Below, one piece after another: positions 24,048 to 33,426 of a stretch of DNA of 64,000 nt. The notes under the pieces are model-generated. The model had not been told where the DNA came from, searched no databases, and was given only the letters and a program-made list of their open reading frames with translations. This DNA comes from Kribbella sp. NBC_00382 (lineage in GTDB: Bacteria > Actinomycetota > Actinomycetes > Propionibacteriales > Kribbellaceae), in assembly GCF_036067295.1 (NCBI RefSeq), contig NZ_CP107954.1, positions 4,340,001 to 4,404,000 on the forward strand. The letters are read 5' to 3'. Each line of letters begins with the position of its first letter. Positions within the stretch are counted from its first letter, which is position 1. The position numbers and the translations under genes are program-made.

Positions 24048-27000
24048 ATGCAGAGCAAGCTGGACGTCCAGAAGGCCGATGTGCTCGCCAAGGCGGTGGT
24101 CGCCGGGTCACATGGCAGCGAGGTCGACGCCGGTAAGTTGAAGACCTTCCTGGAGCGGTACTACCGCTATGTGGCCGCCGAGGACGTCGCCGAGCGGCAG
24201 CCGACCGACTGTCTGGGCGCCGCCAAGCACCACTACAAGTCCGCGCTCTCCCGGCCGCAGGGCACCGCCAAGGTGCACGTCTTCACGCCGACCGTCGAGG
24301 AGCACGGCTGGTCCGCGAACGGCCGGACGGTCGTCGAGATCGTGATCGACGACATGCCGTTCCTGGTGGACAGCGCGTCGATGGTGATCACCGACCACAA
24401 CCTCGAGCTGCAGCTGCTCGTGCACCCGCAGTTCGTGGTCCGCCGCGACATCGCCGGCACCCTGCAGGAGGTGCTCGACGACGCGGCCGCCGCGGACGAG
24501 CACGACCTGGTCCGGGAGAGCTGGATGCACCTGGAGGTCGAGCGGATCGCCGACCCCGCGGACCACCGCGCGCTGGAGCAGGCCCTGCAGCGGGTGCTCG
24601 GCGACGTGCGCGAGGCCGTCGAGGACTGGCCGAAGATGCACGAGAAGGCCGTCTCGATCGCCGAGTCGCTGGACGCGTCCAAGCTGCCGGTCGGCGCAGG
24701 TGAGGTCGAAGAGGCCAAGGAGCTGCTGGAGTGGCTCGCCGACGAGCACTTCACCTTCCTCGGCTACCGCGAGTACAGCTTCACCATGGACGGCGAGCAG
24801 GGCGTGCTGCGCGGCGTACCGGGCACTGGTCTGGGCATCCTGCGGCCGGACCCGAAGCTCGACGCGAACGCCGGCAAGCTGCCGCCGGAGGTTAGCGCCA
24901 AGGCCCGCGAGCGCAAGCTGATGATCCTCACCAAGGCCAACTCGCGCTCGACGGTGCACCGCTCGTCGTACCTGGACTACGTCGGCATCAAGCAGTTCGA
25001 CGAGAACGGTGAGCCCGTCTCGGAGTGCCGGTTCATCGGGCTGCTCTCCTCGACGGCGTACACCGAGAGCGTCATGCAGGTCCCGGTACTGCGCCGCAAG
25101 GCGATCGAGCTGTTCGCGCAGACCGGCTTCGACCCCAACAGCCACAGCGGCAAGGGGCTGCTGGACGTACTGGAGACCTACCCCCGCGACGAGCTGCTGC
25201 AGGCGCCGGTGGAGGACCTCCTGCCGATCGTGCAGTCCGTACTGCACCTGCAGGAGCGCCGTGCGGTCAAGCTGTTCGTCCGCCGCGACGTGTACAACCG
25301 GTACCTGTCCTGCCTCGTCTACCTGCCCCGTGACCGCTACACGACCGCGGTCCGGCTCAAGATGCAGCAGATCCTCAAGGACGCGATCGGTGCCGAGTCG
25401 GTCGACTACGCCGCCTACGTGACCGAGTCCGTGCTCGCCCGGGTGCACTTCGTCGTCCGGATGAAGCAGGGGTCGACGGTGGGGGAGTTCGACGCCGAGA
25501 TCCTCGAGCAGAAGGTCGTCGAGGCGACCCGTGCCTGGCAGGACGACTTCAACGTCGCGCTGCACGCCGACGGCGGCGACGGCGCTGTCACCAGGCTGTC
25601 GAGTCAGTACGCGACCGCGTTCCCCGAGGCGTACAAGGAAGACTTCGACGCCCGGGTCGCCGTGCGCGACGTGACGATCCTGGACGGCCTGCCTGCTCAG
25701 GACGGGCTGGCCATGTCGCTCTACAGCCCGATCGACGAGGCCTGGGAGGGCGAGCGCCGCTTCAAGGTCTACCGGACCGGCACTGCGCTGTCCCTGTCGC
25801 AGGTACTGCCGCTGCTGACCCACATGGGCGTCGAGGTGATCGACGAGCGGCCGTACGAGATCCGCCGGCCCAGTGGTACGGCGTACATCTATGACTTCGG
25901 GCTCCGGGCGCCGCAGGGCTCCGAGGAGAAGGAAGAGCTGCGTGGGCTCTTCTCCGACACCTTCCAGGCTGTGTGGCAAGGCAAGGCCGAGAGCGACGCG
26001 CTCAACGCCCTGGTACTGCGGGGCAGCCTCAGCTGGCGGCAGGTCTCCATCCTGCGCGCGTACCAGCGCTACATCCGGCAGGGCGGTACTCCGTTCAGCC
26101 AGAGCTACATCGAGAACACCTTCCTCAACCACGTGGACATCGCGAAGCTGCTCGTCCAGCTGTTCGAGACGAGCTTCGACCCGGCCCGTGGTGACGCCGA
26201 CGACCCGAACCGGATGATCGCGGTCGAGCAGCTGCAGAAGGAGATCGGCACCGCGCTCGACACGGTGAAGAGCCTCGACGAGGACCGGATCCTGCGCTCG
26301 TACCTGACCGTCATCAAGGCGACGCTGCGGACGAACTACTTCCTGCCGGCCGCCGACGGGACGCCGCGGACGTACATCTCGTTCAAGCTGGAGCCCAAGG
26401 CGATCCCGGACCTGCCGCAGCCGCGGCCGGCGTACGAGATCTTCGTGTACTCGCCGCGGGTCGAGGGTGTGCACCTGCGCTTCGGCGCCGTCGCCCGTGG
26501 TGGGTTGCGCTGGTCGGACCGGCGGGAGGACTTCCGGACCGAGGTGCTGGGCCTGGTGAAGGCGCAGATGGTGAAGAACTCGGTGATCGTGCCGGTGGGT
26601 GCGAAGGGTGGGTTCTACGCGAAGCAGTTGCCGGATCCTGCTGTCGACCGCGACGCCTGGCTGGCGGAGGGCATCGCGTCGTACAAGACCTTTATTTCGG
26701 GGCTTTTGGACATCACGGACAACATCGTTGCCGGGGACATCGTTCCGCCGGCCTCGGTGGTCCGGTACGACGGTGACGACGCGTATCTGGTGGTTGCCGC
26801 GGACAAGGGCACGGCGACGTTCTCGGACATCGCGAACGGGGTCGCCAAGGAGTACGGGTTCTGGCTGGGTGACGCCTTCGCCTCGGGTGGCTCGGTCGGG
26901 TACGACCACAAGGCGATGGGGATCACCGCGCGCGGCGCGTGGGAGTCGGTCAAGCGGCACTTCCGCGAGATGGGCCACGACTGCCAGAACGCGGACTTCA

Positions 27001-28907
27001 CCGTCGTCGGCGTGGGTGACATGAGTGGAGATGTCTTCGGTAACGGCATGCTGTTGTCGGAGCACATCCGGCTGGTCGCGGCGTTCGACCACCGGCACAT
27101 CTTCCTCGACCCGGGGCCGGACGCTGCGGTTTCTTTTGCTGAGCGGCGGCGGTTGTTCGATCTGCCGCGGTCGTCGTGGGCGGACTACGACCCGGAGCTG
27201 ATCTCGGCCGGTGGTGGTGTCTACCCGCGGACCGACAAGGCGATCCCGATCTCGGCCGAGGTCCGGGCGGCGCTCGGCCTCGAGGGGCACCCGGACGCGC
27301 TGACGCCGAACGAGTTGATGCAGGCGATCGTCAAGGCGCCGGTGGACCTGTTCTGGAACGGCGGCATCGGTACGTACGTGAAGGCCGCCTCCGAGTCGCA
27401 CGCCGATGTCGGGGACAAGGCCAACGACGCGATCCGGATCAACGGCAAGGACCTGCGTGCGAAGGCGGTCGGTGAGGGCGGCAACCTCGGCTTCACCCAG
27501 CTCGGCCGGATCGAGTACGCGACCGCCGGCGGCCGGATCAACACCGACTTCATCGACAACGTGGCCGGCGTGGACACCTCCGACCACGAGGTGAACATCA
27601 AGATCCTGCTCGACAAGGTGGTCGCCGACGGCGATCTGACCGAGAAGCAGCGCAACGACGTGATCGCCTCGATGACCGAAGAGGTCGGCGCGCTGGTGCT
27701 CAAGTCGAACTACCGGCAGAACATCGGGCTGGCCAACGCGACCGCGCAGGCCGCGGCGCTGATGCACGTCCATCAGGACTGGGTCCGGCGGCTCGAGAAG
27801 CAAGGTCTGCTCGACCGGGAGCTGGAGTTCCTGCCGAGCGTCGCGGAGTTCAAGCGCCGCAAGGCCGAGGGGCGCGGGCTGACCTCGCCCGAGCTGTCGG
27901 TGCTGATCGCGTACACGAAGATCGTGCTCGAGGCCGAGCTGCTCAGGACGTCGCTGCCCGATGACGACTACCTGGCCTCGAAGCTGGTCAGCTACTTCCC
28001 GAAGGCGATCCAGGACCGGTTCGCCGAGCCGATGCAGTCGCACCAGCTGCGCCGCGAGATCATCACCACCCAGGTGGTGAACGAGTTCATCAACTCGTCC
28101 GGCATCACGGCGTACCACCGGTTGTCGCTCGAGACCGGTGGGTCGGTCGAGGACGTCGTACGCGCGAACCTGGCCGCGTCGCGGATCTTCGCCCAGCCGG
28201 AACTGCTCGCCCGCAACGCTGAGCTCGACAACATCGTCGACGCCGCCACCCAGACCGCGATGCGGTTGGAGACGCGGACGCTGGTGGAGCGGGCGACGCG
28301 CTGGCTGGTGTCGAACCGGCGGTCTCCGGTCGACATCGCCGAGCTGATCGAGTTCTTCGCACCGGGAATCGCCAAGCTCACCGCTGCCCTGCCCGAGGTA
28401 CTACGGGGTCGCGAGCTGGCCCTCTATGAGCAGCGGCGTGAATCGCTGGTCGCCAAGGACGTGCCGGAGGAGTTCGCCACCAGGATCGCCGTACTGCCAC
28501 CGGCGTACGCGGCCCTGGGGATCGTGGAGACGGCGGATCGGGACGACCTCGACGTACTGGAGGTCGCCAAGGTCCACTTCGCGCTGGGCGAGCGGCTGCA
28601 CCTCGGCCTCTTCCTGGAGCGCATCATCGGGCTGCCGCGGACGGACCGCTGGCAGACGATGGCGCGCGCTGCCCTCCGTGACGACCTGCACGCGGTCCAT
28701 GCGCACCTCACCGCTCAGGTCCTGGCGGCCACCGACGCGACCGCCGAGCCCGAGGACCGGGTCCGGGCCTGGCAGGACATGAACGAGATCGCCCTGTCCC
28801 GCGCCGCCACGATGATGGAGGAGATCGTCGAGACGGAGGGCCCGGAACTGGCCCACCTCTCCGTCGGCCTCCGCCTCGTCCGCACGTTGTTGAACAACCA
28901 GGCCTGA
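24048..28907 (+). CDS. gdh: Large NAD-dependent glutamate dehydrogenase (about 180 kDa type)
   Basis: A 1619-residue enzyme converting glutamate to 2-oxoglutarate and ammonia. The long N-terminal ACT-like regulatory part (MPFLVDSASMVI region) is followed by the catalytic domain with ARGGLRWSDRREDF, KAQMVKNSVIVPVGAKGGF (glutamate-binding Lys residues) and the NAD loop VGVGDMSGDVFGNG. Length matches the Streptomyces class. ATG 24048 is preferred to the GTG at 23997: it has GGAG ten bases upstream and the proteins of this family start near there. It is a single-gene unit, closed by a very strong hairpin at 28921. A 1336-codon frame on the other strand is a mirror. Confidence 0.93.
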   Translation: MQSKLDVQKADVLAKAVVAGSHGSEVDAGKLKTFLERYYRYVAAEDVAERQPTDCLGAAKHHYKSALSRPQGTAKVHVFTPTVEEHGWSANGRTVVEIVIDDMPFLVDSASMVITDHNLELQLLVHPQFVVRRDIAGTLQEVLDDAAAADEHDLVRESWMHLEVERIADPADHRALEQALQRVLGDVREAVEDWPKMHEKAVSIAESLDASKLPVGAGEVEEAKELLEWLADEHFTFLGYREYSFTMDGEQGVLRGVPGTGLGILRPDPKLDANAGKLPPEVSAKARERKLMILTKANSRSTVHRSSYLDYVGIKQFDENGEPVSECRFIGLLSSTAYTESVMQVPVLRRKAIELFAQTGFDPNSHSGKGLLDVLETYPRDELLQAPVEDLLPIVQSVLHLQERRAVKLFVRRDVYNRYLSCLVYLPRDRYTTAVRLKMQQILKDAIGAESVDYAAYVTESVLARVHFVVRMKQGSTVGEFDAEILEQKVVEATRAWQDDFNVALHADGGDGAVTRLSSQYATAFPEAYKEDFDARVAVRDVTILDGLPAQDGLAMSLYSPIDEAWEGERRFKVYRTGTALSLSQVLPLLTHMGVEVIDERPYEIRRPSGTAYIYDFGLRAPQGSEEKEELRGLFSDTFQAVWQGKAESDALNALVLRGSLSWRQVSILRAYQRYIRQGGTPFSQSYIENTFLNHVDIAKLLVQLFETSFDPARGDADDPNRMIAVEQLQKEIGTALDTVKSLDEDRILRSYLTVIKATLRTNYFLPAADGTPRTYISFKLEPKAIPDLPQPRPAYEIFVYSPRVEGVHLRFGAVARGGLRWSDRREDFRTEVLGLVKAQMVKNSVIVPVGAKGGFYAKQLPDPAVDRDAWLAEGIASYKTFISGLLDITDNIVAGDIVPPASVVRYDGDDAYLVVAADKGTATFSDIANGVAKEYGFWLGDAFASGGSVGYDHKAMGITARGAWESVKRHFREMGHDCQNADFTVVGVGDMSGDVFGNGMLLSEHIRLVAAFDHRHIFLDPGPDAAVSFAERRRLFDLPRSSWADYDPELISAGGGVYPRTDKAIPISAEVRAALGLEGHPDALTPNELMQAIVKAPVDLFWNGGIGTYVKAASESHADVGDKANDAIRINGKDLRAKAVGEGGNLGFTQLGRIEYATAGGRINTDFIDNVAGVDTSDHEVNIKILLDKVVADGDLTEKQRNDVIASMTEEVGALVLKSNYRQNIGLANATAQAAALMHVHQDWVRRLEKQGLLDRELEFLPSVAEFKRRKAEGRGLTSPELSVLIAYTKIVLEAELLRTSLPDDDYLASKLVSYFPKAIQDRFAEPMQSHQLRREIITTQVVNEFINSSGITAYHRLSLETGGSVEDVVRANLAASRIFAQPELLARNAELDNIVDAATQTAMRLETRTLVERATRWLVSNRRSPVDIAELIEFFAPGIAKLTAALPEVLRGRELALYEQRRESLVAKDVPEEFATRIAVLPPAYAALGIVETADRDDLDVLEVAKVHFALGERLHLGLFLERIIGLPRTDRWQTMARAALRDDLHAVHAHLTAQVLAATDATAEPEDRVRAWQDMNEIALSRAATMMEEIVETEGPELAHLSVGLRLVRTLLNNQA

Positions 28908-28920
28908 CCACAAGTCAGCA

Positions 28921-28988
28921 CCTCGGACACCCAGTGGCGACCTTGAACACGAAATAACCTGTTCAAGGTCGCCATTTGGTGTCCGAGG
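28921..28988 (+). terminator. 28-bp stem hairpin after gdh
   Basis: Left arm 28921-28948 and right arm 28961-28988 pair over 28 positions with only two mismatches; the loop is 12 bases of A/T-richer sequence. The arms start CCTCGGACACC and end GACCTTGAAC. Far longer than needed for termination, so it may also be a dispersed repeat element. Confidence 0.75.
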
Positions 28989-29009
28989 TCGCCACAACCT
29001 GCCGCGGGT

Positions 29010-29024
29010 TAGAGTTCGGGCGTG
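29010..29024 (+). promoter_or_regulatory. Leaderless -10 box of the IMP cyclohydrolase gene
   Basis: TAGAGT (29010-29015) lies six bases before GTG 29022 and no ribosome site is present, which fits leaderless transcription. Confidence 0.4.
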
Positions 29025-29705
29025 GCGACGCTGACGGATTTGGTGGGGCGCAGTGAGTATCCGGGGCGTGGGGTGGCGATCGGGCGGGATGTCGACGGTG
29101 TGCCGTTCGCGGCGTACTGGCTGACCGGGCGGAGTCCGGCGTCCCAGCAGCGGGAGCTGGTGGTTTCGGAGTACGAGATCACCGTCCAGGACCTCAAGGG
29201 CGACGGGCCGGACGAATTGCGGCACTACACGGCGGCGATCCGGACCGAGGACTGGGTGATCGTCGGCAACGGCAGCCACGTCCATGAACTAGCCGCTGCG
29301 CACGGCGACTGCGTCGACCTGCAGGTCGTACTCCGCAACATCGACTACGAGCCCGACCCACCCATCCGCACTCCCCGGATCTTCGCCGGTGCCGTCACCG
29401 AGGGCCCCGAGCTGATGGATGTCGTCGTCGGCTCTGCCCGCTCGTACTCCGCGGACCAGGTCCAGCACCCGTCCCTGTTTCTCCGCCGCTCGGAGGAGGC
29501 GACCGCGGGCGTGGTCAGCACGTACTCCGGTACTGCCGCCGAGGTGGTCACCGACGGCTACCCCATCGTCGTCGCGGTCGACGAGGAATGGGAATCCTTG
29601 CCCGACCTGCTCTGGAACCGCCTCAACCCGGCCCTGCGAGTCGCCCTCGTCGTCATCCCACTCCACGTGGAGACCTTCGAGGACTCGATTATCCGAGCGC
29701 GCTAG
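29022..29705 (+). CDS. PurO-like IMP cyclohydrolase
   Basis: A 227-residue protein of the IMP cyclohydrolase family first known from archaea (PurO), which closes the ring of FAICAR to IMP in purine synthesis. The GRSEYPGRGVAIGRDVDG start and PFAAYWLTGRSPASQ are family blocks. GTG 29022 follows a TAGAGT box by six bases. Its stop codon directly abuts the stop of the convergent GntR gene with no base between. Most bacteria use the PurH domain instead, so this may be a second enzyme or have drifted in function. Confidence 0.75.
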   Translation: MATLTDLVGRSEYPGRGVAIGRDVDGVPFAAYWLTGRSPASQQRELVVSEYEITVQDLKGDGPDELRHYTAAIRTEDWVIVGNGSHVHELAAAHGDCVDLQVVLRNIDYEPDPPIRTPRIFAGAVTEGPELMDVVVGSARSYSADQVQHPSLFLRRSEEATAGVVSTYSGTAAEVVTDGYPIVVAVDEEWESLPDLLWNRLNPALRVALVVIPLHVETFEDSIIRAR

Positions 29706-30443
29706 TCACCGTTCGCTGACGATGACGTCGACCGAGTACTGGTCGGCGCGGTAGCAGTGGTCGCCGAACTCGACGGGTGAGCCGTCCGCGTCGTAGGCGC
29801 TGCGGGTCATGGTGACGAGCGGCTCGGCCTTGGACATGTGGAGGATTCGGCGTTCCTCGGCGGTGGCGTTGCGGGCGCCGATGCGCTGGCGGGCGACGGT
29901 GGGGCGGATGCCGCGGGCGCGGAGTACGGCGTATAGGCCGTCGGCCTCGAGAAGTTCGGTGGTCAGGTCGTTCATTGCTGGGGGCAACCAGTTGCGGAGG
30001 ATCGCGAGCGGTTGGTCGCCGGCGTACCGGAGCCTGACGATGGAGACCAGCGGCGTGCCGGCCGGCAGGCTGAGTGCCTCGGCGGCTCGGTCGTCCTGAG
30101 CTGAGCAGACGAGGGACAGTACTTCGGTACGCGGCGTGCGGCCCTCGCGGATCAAGTCGTCGTACAGGCTGGTCAGCTCTGCGCGGCGATGGACCATCTG
30201 GTTGGCGACCGTCGTGCCGATGCCCCGGCGGCGAACGAGCAGGCCCTTGTTGACCAGCTCGGAGATCGCCCGGCGAACCGTCGGCCGGGACAGGCTGAGC
30301 CGGTCCGACATCGCCAGCTCGTTCTCGAAGGCATCGCCCGGGCGCAGCACACCGTCGCTGATCGCGGCGGTCAGCTGCTCGGCGAGCTGGTGATAGAGCG
30401 GCACCGGGCTCGTCCGATCGATCTGGATCGGGAGGGCGGCCAT
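29706..30443 (-). CDS. HutC-type GntR regulator, probable repressor of the inositol operon
   Basis: A 245-residue regulator: winged helix (about 12-75, MSDRLSLSRPTVRRAISELV) and a C-terminal UTRA ligand domain (LTSLYDDLIREGR, RNWLPPAMNDL). It is divergent from iolG and paralogous to the GntR at 53346 (shared ELTSLYDDL and LRNWLPP/RNWLPPEM). A TAACAT box ends six bases before the ATG and there is no ribosome site, so it is probably leaderless. Likely ligand: an inositol breakdown product. Confidence 0.85.
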   Translation of the reverse strand: MAALPIQIDRTSPVPLYHQLAEQLTAAISDGVLRPGDAFENELAMSDRLSLSRPTVRRAISELVNKGLLVRRRGIGTTVANQMVHRRAELTSLYDDLIREGRTPRTEVLSLVCSAQDDRAAEALSLPAGTPLVSIVRLRYAGDQPLAILRNWLPPAMNDLTTELLEADGLYAVLRARGIRPTVARQRIGARNATAEERRILHMSKAEPLVTMTRSAYDADGSPVEFGDHCYRADQYSVDVIVSER

Positions 30444-30449
30444 GCCCGG

Positions 30450-30455
30450 ATGTTA
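30450..30455 (-). promoter_or_regulatory. Leaderless -10 box of the iol GntR gene
   Basis: Minus-strand TAACAT six bases before ATG 30443, fitting TAnnnT spacing of leaderless genes. Confidence 0.4.
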
Positions 30456-30466
30456 CAGGAAGGAGG

Positions 30467-30509
30467 TTTGTATGTCCCGACGTGAAAATGTGCTTACAAA
30501 GTATTGACA
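30467..30509 (+). promoter_or_regulatory. Inverted repeat and -35 box in front of the inositol operon
   Basis: TTTGTA (30467-30472) and TACAAA (30495-30500) form an inverted pair with centres 28 bases apart, right before TTGACA (30504-30509), a perfect -35. A convincing -10 was not found (AAAGCT at 17 bases). Candidate binding region for the divergent GntR. Confidence 0.4.
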
Positions 30510-30605
30510 GGTCTGGTGTGGGCGGCAAAGCTGACGGGGCGAACCAGCACCCGCGGGAGTGCTGGTCCGGCGCACAGTCACGAGCCTTGACGAGGGGATC
30601 CCAGG

Positions 30606-31607
30606 ATGCGAATCGGGTTGGTCGGAACCGGGCGGATCGGGGCGTTCCACGCCGCGACGCTGAAGAGCCTGGCGGCGGTCGAACAGGTCGTCGTCACCGA
30701 TGTCGAGACGAGCCGGGCCGAGCTGGTCGCGAAGGATCTCGGGCTGGAGTTCGCGGCCTCGGTGGACCAGCTGCTGACCAGTGGCATCGACGGATTCGTG
30801 ATCGCGGCCGCCACGTCGGCCCATGCGTCATTGATCTCGCAAGCCGTCGCCGCCGGCATCCCGACCTTCTGCGAGAAGCCGGTCGCCATCGATCTCGGCG
30901 AGACCCAGCGGATCGTCGAGCTGGTCGAGGGCTCGGACGTGCCCGTGCACATCGGCTTCCAGCGCCGCTTCGACGCCGGGTACCGCTCGGCGCAGGAGCA
31001 GGTCGCGAGCGGTGAGCTCGGCTTCATCCACCACATCAGGGCGAACACCAACGACGCGTTCCCGCCGCCGCGCGAGTACATCCCGACCAGCGGCGGTTTC
31101 TTCCGCGACTGCACGGTGCACGACTTCGACATCATCCGGTTCGTCACCGGTCGCGAGGTGGCCAGCGTCTTCGCCACCGGCGCCAACCGTGGCGAGGCGT
31201 TCTTCGGCGAGTATGGCGATATCGACGCTGCCGCGGCGTTGCTGACGCTCGACGACAGTACTTTCGTCGCGGTCAGCGGTACCCGCTACAACGCGGCCGG
31301 CCACGACGTGCGGATGGAGGTGCTGGGGTCGCTGGGCTCGATCGCCGTCGGACTTGATGAGCACACCGCGCTGCGGTCGGCGGAGCCTGGTGTCACGTTC
31401 CCGACCGGTCAGTCGCACGGCACGTTCATGGACCGGTTCCAGCCGGCGTACGTCGCCGAGCTGACCGCCTTCACCGAGGTGGTCGCCGGTACCCGTTCTG
31501 TCCCTTGCACGGTCCGCGACGCGCTACAGGCCTTCCGGATCGCCGACGCATGTGAACTGTCCCGACGCGAGAACCGCGTCGTACTTCTGGAGGAGATCGG
31601 CCGATGA
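30606..31607 (+). CDS. iolG: Inositol 2-dehydrogenase
   Basis: A 333-residue Gfo/Idh/MocA dehydrogenase that oxidises myo-inositol to 2-keto-myo-inositol with NAD. Rossmann motif GTGRIGAFHA at 7-16, CEKPVA with the catalytic Lys near 97, and HDFDIIRF with the conserved Asp/His near 176. GAGGGG precedes the ATG by seven bases. First gene of the iol operon; overlaps the next gene by four bases. Confidence 0.92.
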   Translation: MRIGLVGTGRIGAFHAATLKSLAAVEQVVVTDVETSRAELVAKDLGLEFAASVDQLLTSGIDGFVIAAATSAHASLISQAVAAGIPTFCEKPVAIDLGETQRIVELVEGSDVPVHIGFQRRFDAGYRSAQEQVASGELGFIHHIRANTNDAFPPPREYIPTSGGFFRDCTVHDFDIIRFVTGREVASVFATGANRGEAFFGEYGDIDAAAALLTLDDSTFVAVSGTRYNAAGHDVRMEVLGSLGSIAVGLDEHTALRSAEPGVTFPTGQSHGTFMDRFQPAYVAELTAFTEVVAGTRSVPCTVRDALQAFRIADACELSRRENRVVLLEEIGR

Positions 31608-32485
31608 GTGACGTTGCCACCAGGATCGCTGGAGCGCCCATCTCCTGGGGTGTCTGCGAGGTCCCGGACTGGGGATGGCAGTACGACCCGGAGACGGTGC
31701 TGGCGCAGATGCGTGAGGTCGGCATCGCGGCGACCGAGTTCGGGCCTGACGGGTTCCTGCCCGACGATCCGGCGGACAAGGCGAAGGCGCTCGCCGACCT
31801 CGGGTTGCGGGCGGTCGGCGGGTTCGTGCCGGTAGTACTGCATGATCCGTCGCACGATCCTGCTCCTGAGGTTGCGCACGCACTGGAAGGGTTTGTCGCT
31901 GCCGGCGCCAGCACGCTGGTACTAGCCGCCGCGACCGGCCAGGGCGGGTACGACGATCGGCCGGTACTCGACTCAGCCGGCTGGGATACGTTGCTGGCCA
32001 ACCTCGACTCGCTGGCCGGGCTGGCCGCGAAGCAGGGGATCACGGCGACCCTGCACCCGCATGTGGGGACGATGGTCGAAAACGCGGCCGATGTCGATCG
32101 CGTGCTGGCCGGCTCGACGATCGGGCTGACGCTCGACACCGGGCACCTGCTGATCGGCGGGGTAGACCCGGTGGCGCTGGCGCTGAAGCACACTTCGCGG
32201 ATCCTGCACACGCATCTGAAGGATGTCGATGCATCGTGGGCTGCGAAGGTGCAGTCGGGTGAGGTCAGCTACACGGATGCGGTACGGGGTGGGATGTACC
32301 GTCCGCTGGGCGGCGGCGACATCGACCTGGCCACGATCGTGTCGGCGCTGGAGAAGGCCGGGTACAACGGGTGGTACGTGCTCGAGCAGGACACGATCCT
32401 GGCCGGGCGGCCTGAGGGTGATGGGCCGCTGGCCGACGTACGGGCGAGTATCGAGCATCTGCGCCGGATCGCGGGGGCGGTCTGA
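31604..32485 (+). CDS. iolE: Inosose dehydratase family TIM-barrel protein
   Basis: A 293-residue xylose-isomerase-like barrel. GAPISWGVCEVPDWG near the start is characteristic of IolE of actinomycetes; HPHVGTM, LDTGH and HTHLKDVD supply metal-binding His, Asp and Glu. It should turn 2-keto-myo-inositol into a trihydroxy-cyclohexane-dione. The ATG overlaps the iolG stop and the stop overlaps iolC by one base. The second barrel protein at 38100 could share or swap roles. Confidence 0.85.
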   Translation: MSDVATRIAGAPISWGVCEVPDWGWQYDPETVLAQMREVGIAATEFGPDGFLPDDPADKAKALADLGLRAVGGFVPVVLHDPSHDPAPEVAHALEGFVAAGASTLVLAAATGQGGYDDRPVLDSAGWDTLLANLDSLAGLAAKQGITATLHPHVGTMVENAADVDRVLAGSTIGLTLDTGHLLIGGVDPVALALKHTSRILHTHLKDVDASWAAKVQSGEVSYTDAVRGGMYRPLGGGDIDLATIVSALEKAGYNGWYVLEQDTILAGRPEGDGPLADVRASIEHLRRIAGAV

Positions 32486-33426
32486 TGGCGGACGACGTAC
32501 TCACCATCGGGCGGATCGGGGTCGACCTGTATCCGCTGCAGACCGGGACGCATCTCGAGGATGTCGAGAGCTTCGGCAAGTTCCTCGGGGGCAGCGCGAC
32601 CAACGTCGCCGTCGCGGCCGCTCGGCACGGGCGGAAGTCGGCGGTGATCAGCCGGACGGGGAACGATCCGTTCGGTACCTTCATCCACCGGACCCTGCTG
32701 GAGCTGGGGGTGGACGACCGGTTCGTCACACCGGTCGAGGGGCTGCCGACGCCGATCACGTTCTGCGAGATCTTCCCGCCGGACAACTTTCCCTTGTATT
32801 TCTACCGGTTCCCGAAGGCGCCGGACCTGGTGATCAACCCGTCCGAGCTCGATCTGGACGCGATCCGGGACGCCTCGATCTACTGGTCGACGGTGACCGG
32901 GCTGTCGGCTGAGCCTTCGCGGACCGCGCACTTCACGGCGTGGGAGGCGCGCGAACGGCGGCGGTTCACCGTGCTCGATCTGGACTACCGGCCGATGTTC
33001 TGGGCGGATCCGAGTGAGGCGCACGAGCAGGTGTCGCGGGCGCTGCAGCACTGTACTGTTGCTGTGGGCAACCGTGAGGAGTGTGAGGTCGCGGTCGGCG
33101 AGACAGACCCGGACAAGGCGGCGCAGGCACTGCTCGACCGCGGGCTCGACCTCGCCGTCGTAAAGCAAGGGCCGAAGGGCACGCTGGCCCGCACCCGCGA
33201 CGAGCGAGTCGAGGTCCCGCCGTTCCCGGTAGAGGTAGTCAACGGCCTGGGCGCCGGCGACGGCTTCGGCGGCGCCCTCTGCCACGGCCTACTGGCCGGC
33301 TGGCCGCTGGAAAAAGTCATCCGCTTCGCCAACATCGCCGGCGCCATCGTCGCCTCCCGCCTCGAATGCTCCACCGCCATGCCCACCGAATCCGAAGTCC
33401 TCGCCCTCCTGGAGCAATCCGCATGA
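32485..33426 (+). CDS. iolC: 5-dehydro-2-deoxygluconokinase
   Basis: A 313-residue PfkB-family kinase that phosphorylates 5-keto-2-deoxygluconate. FLGGSATNVAVAAARHG (sugar site) and the C-terminal NGLGAGDGFGGAL with catalytic Asp are present. Third step enzyme of the operon; four-base overlap with the aldolase gene that follows. Confidence 0.92.
   Translation: MADDVLTIGRIGVDLYPLQTGTHLEDVESFGKFLGGSATNVAVAAARHGRKSAVISRTGNDPFGTFIHRTLLELGVDDRFVTPVEGLPTPITFCEIFPPDNFPLYFYRFPKAPDLVINPSELDLDAIRDASIYWSTVTGLSAEPSRTAHFTAWEARERRRFTVLDLDYRPMFWADPSEAHEQVSRALQHCTVAVGNREECEVAVGETDPDKAAQALLDRGLDLAVVKQGPKGTLARTRDERVEVPPFPVEVVNGLGAGDGFGGALCHGLLAGWPLEKVIRFANIAGAIVASRLECSTAMPTESEVLALLEQSA

Noticed and set aside
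24108..28118. 1336-codon minus-strand frame opposite gdh
   Set aside because: Caused by GC-rich third positions of gdh; no domain and biased composition.
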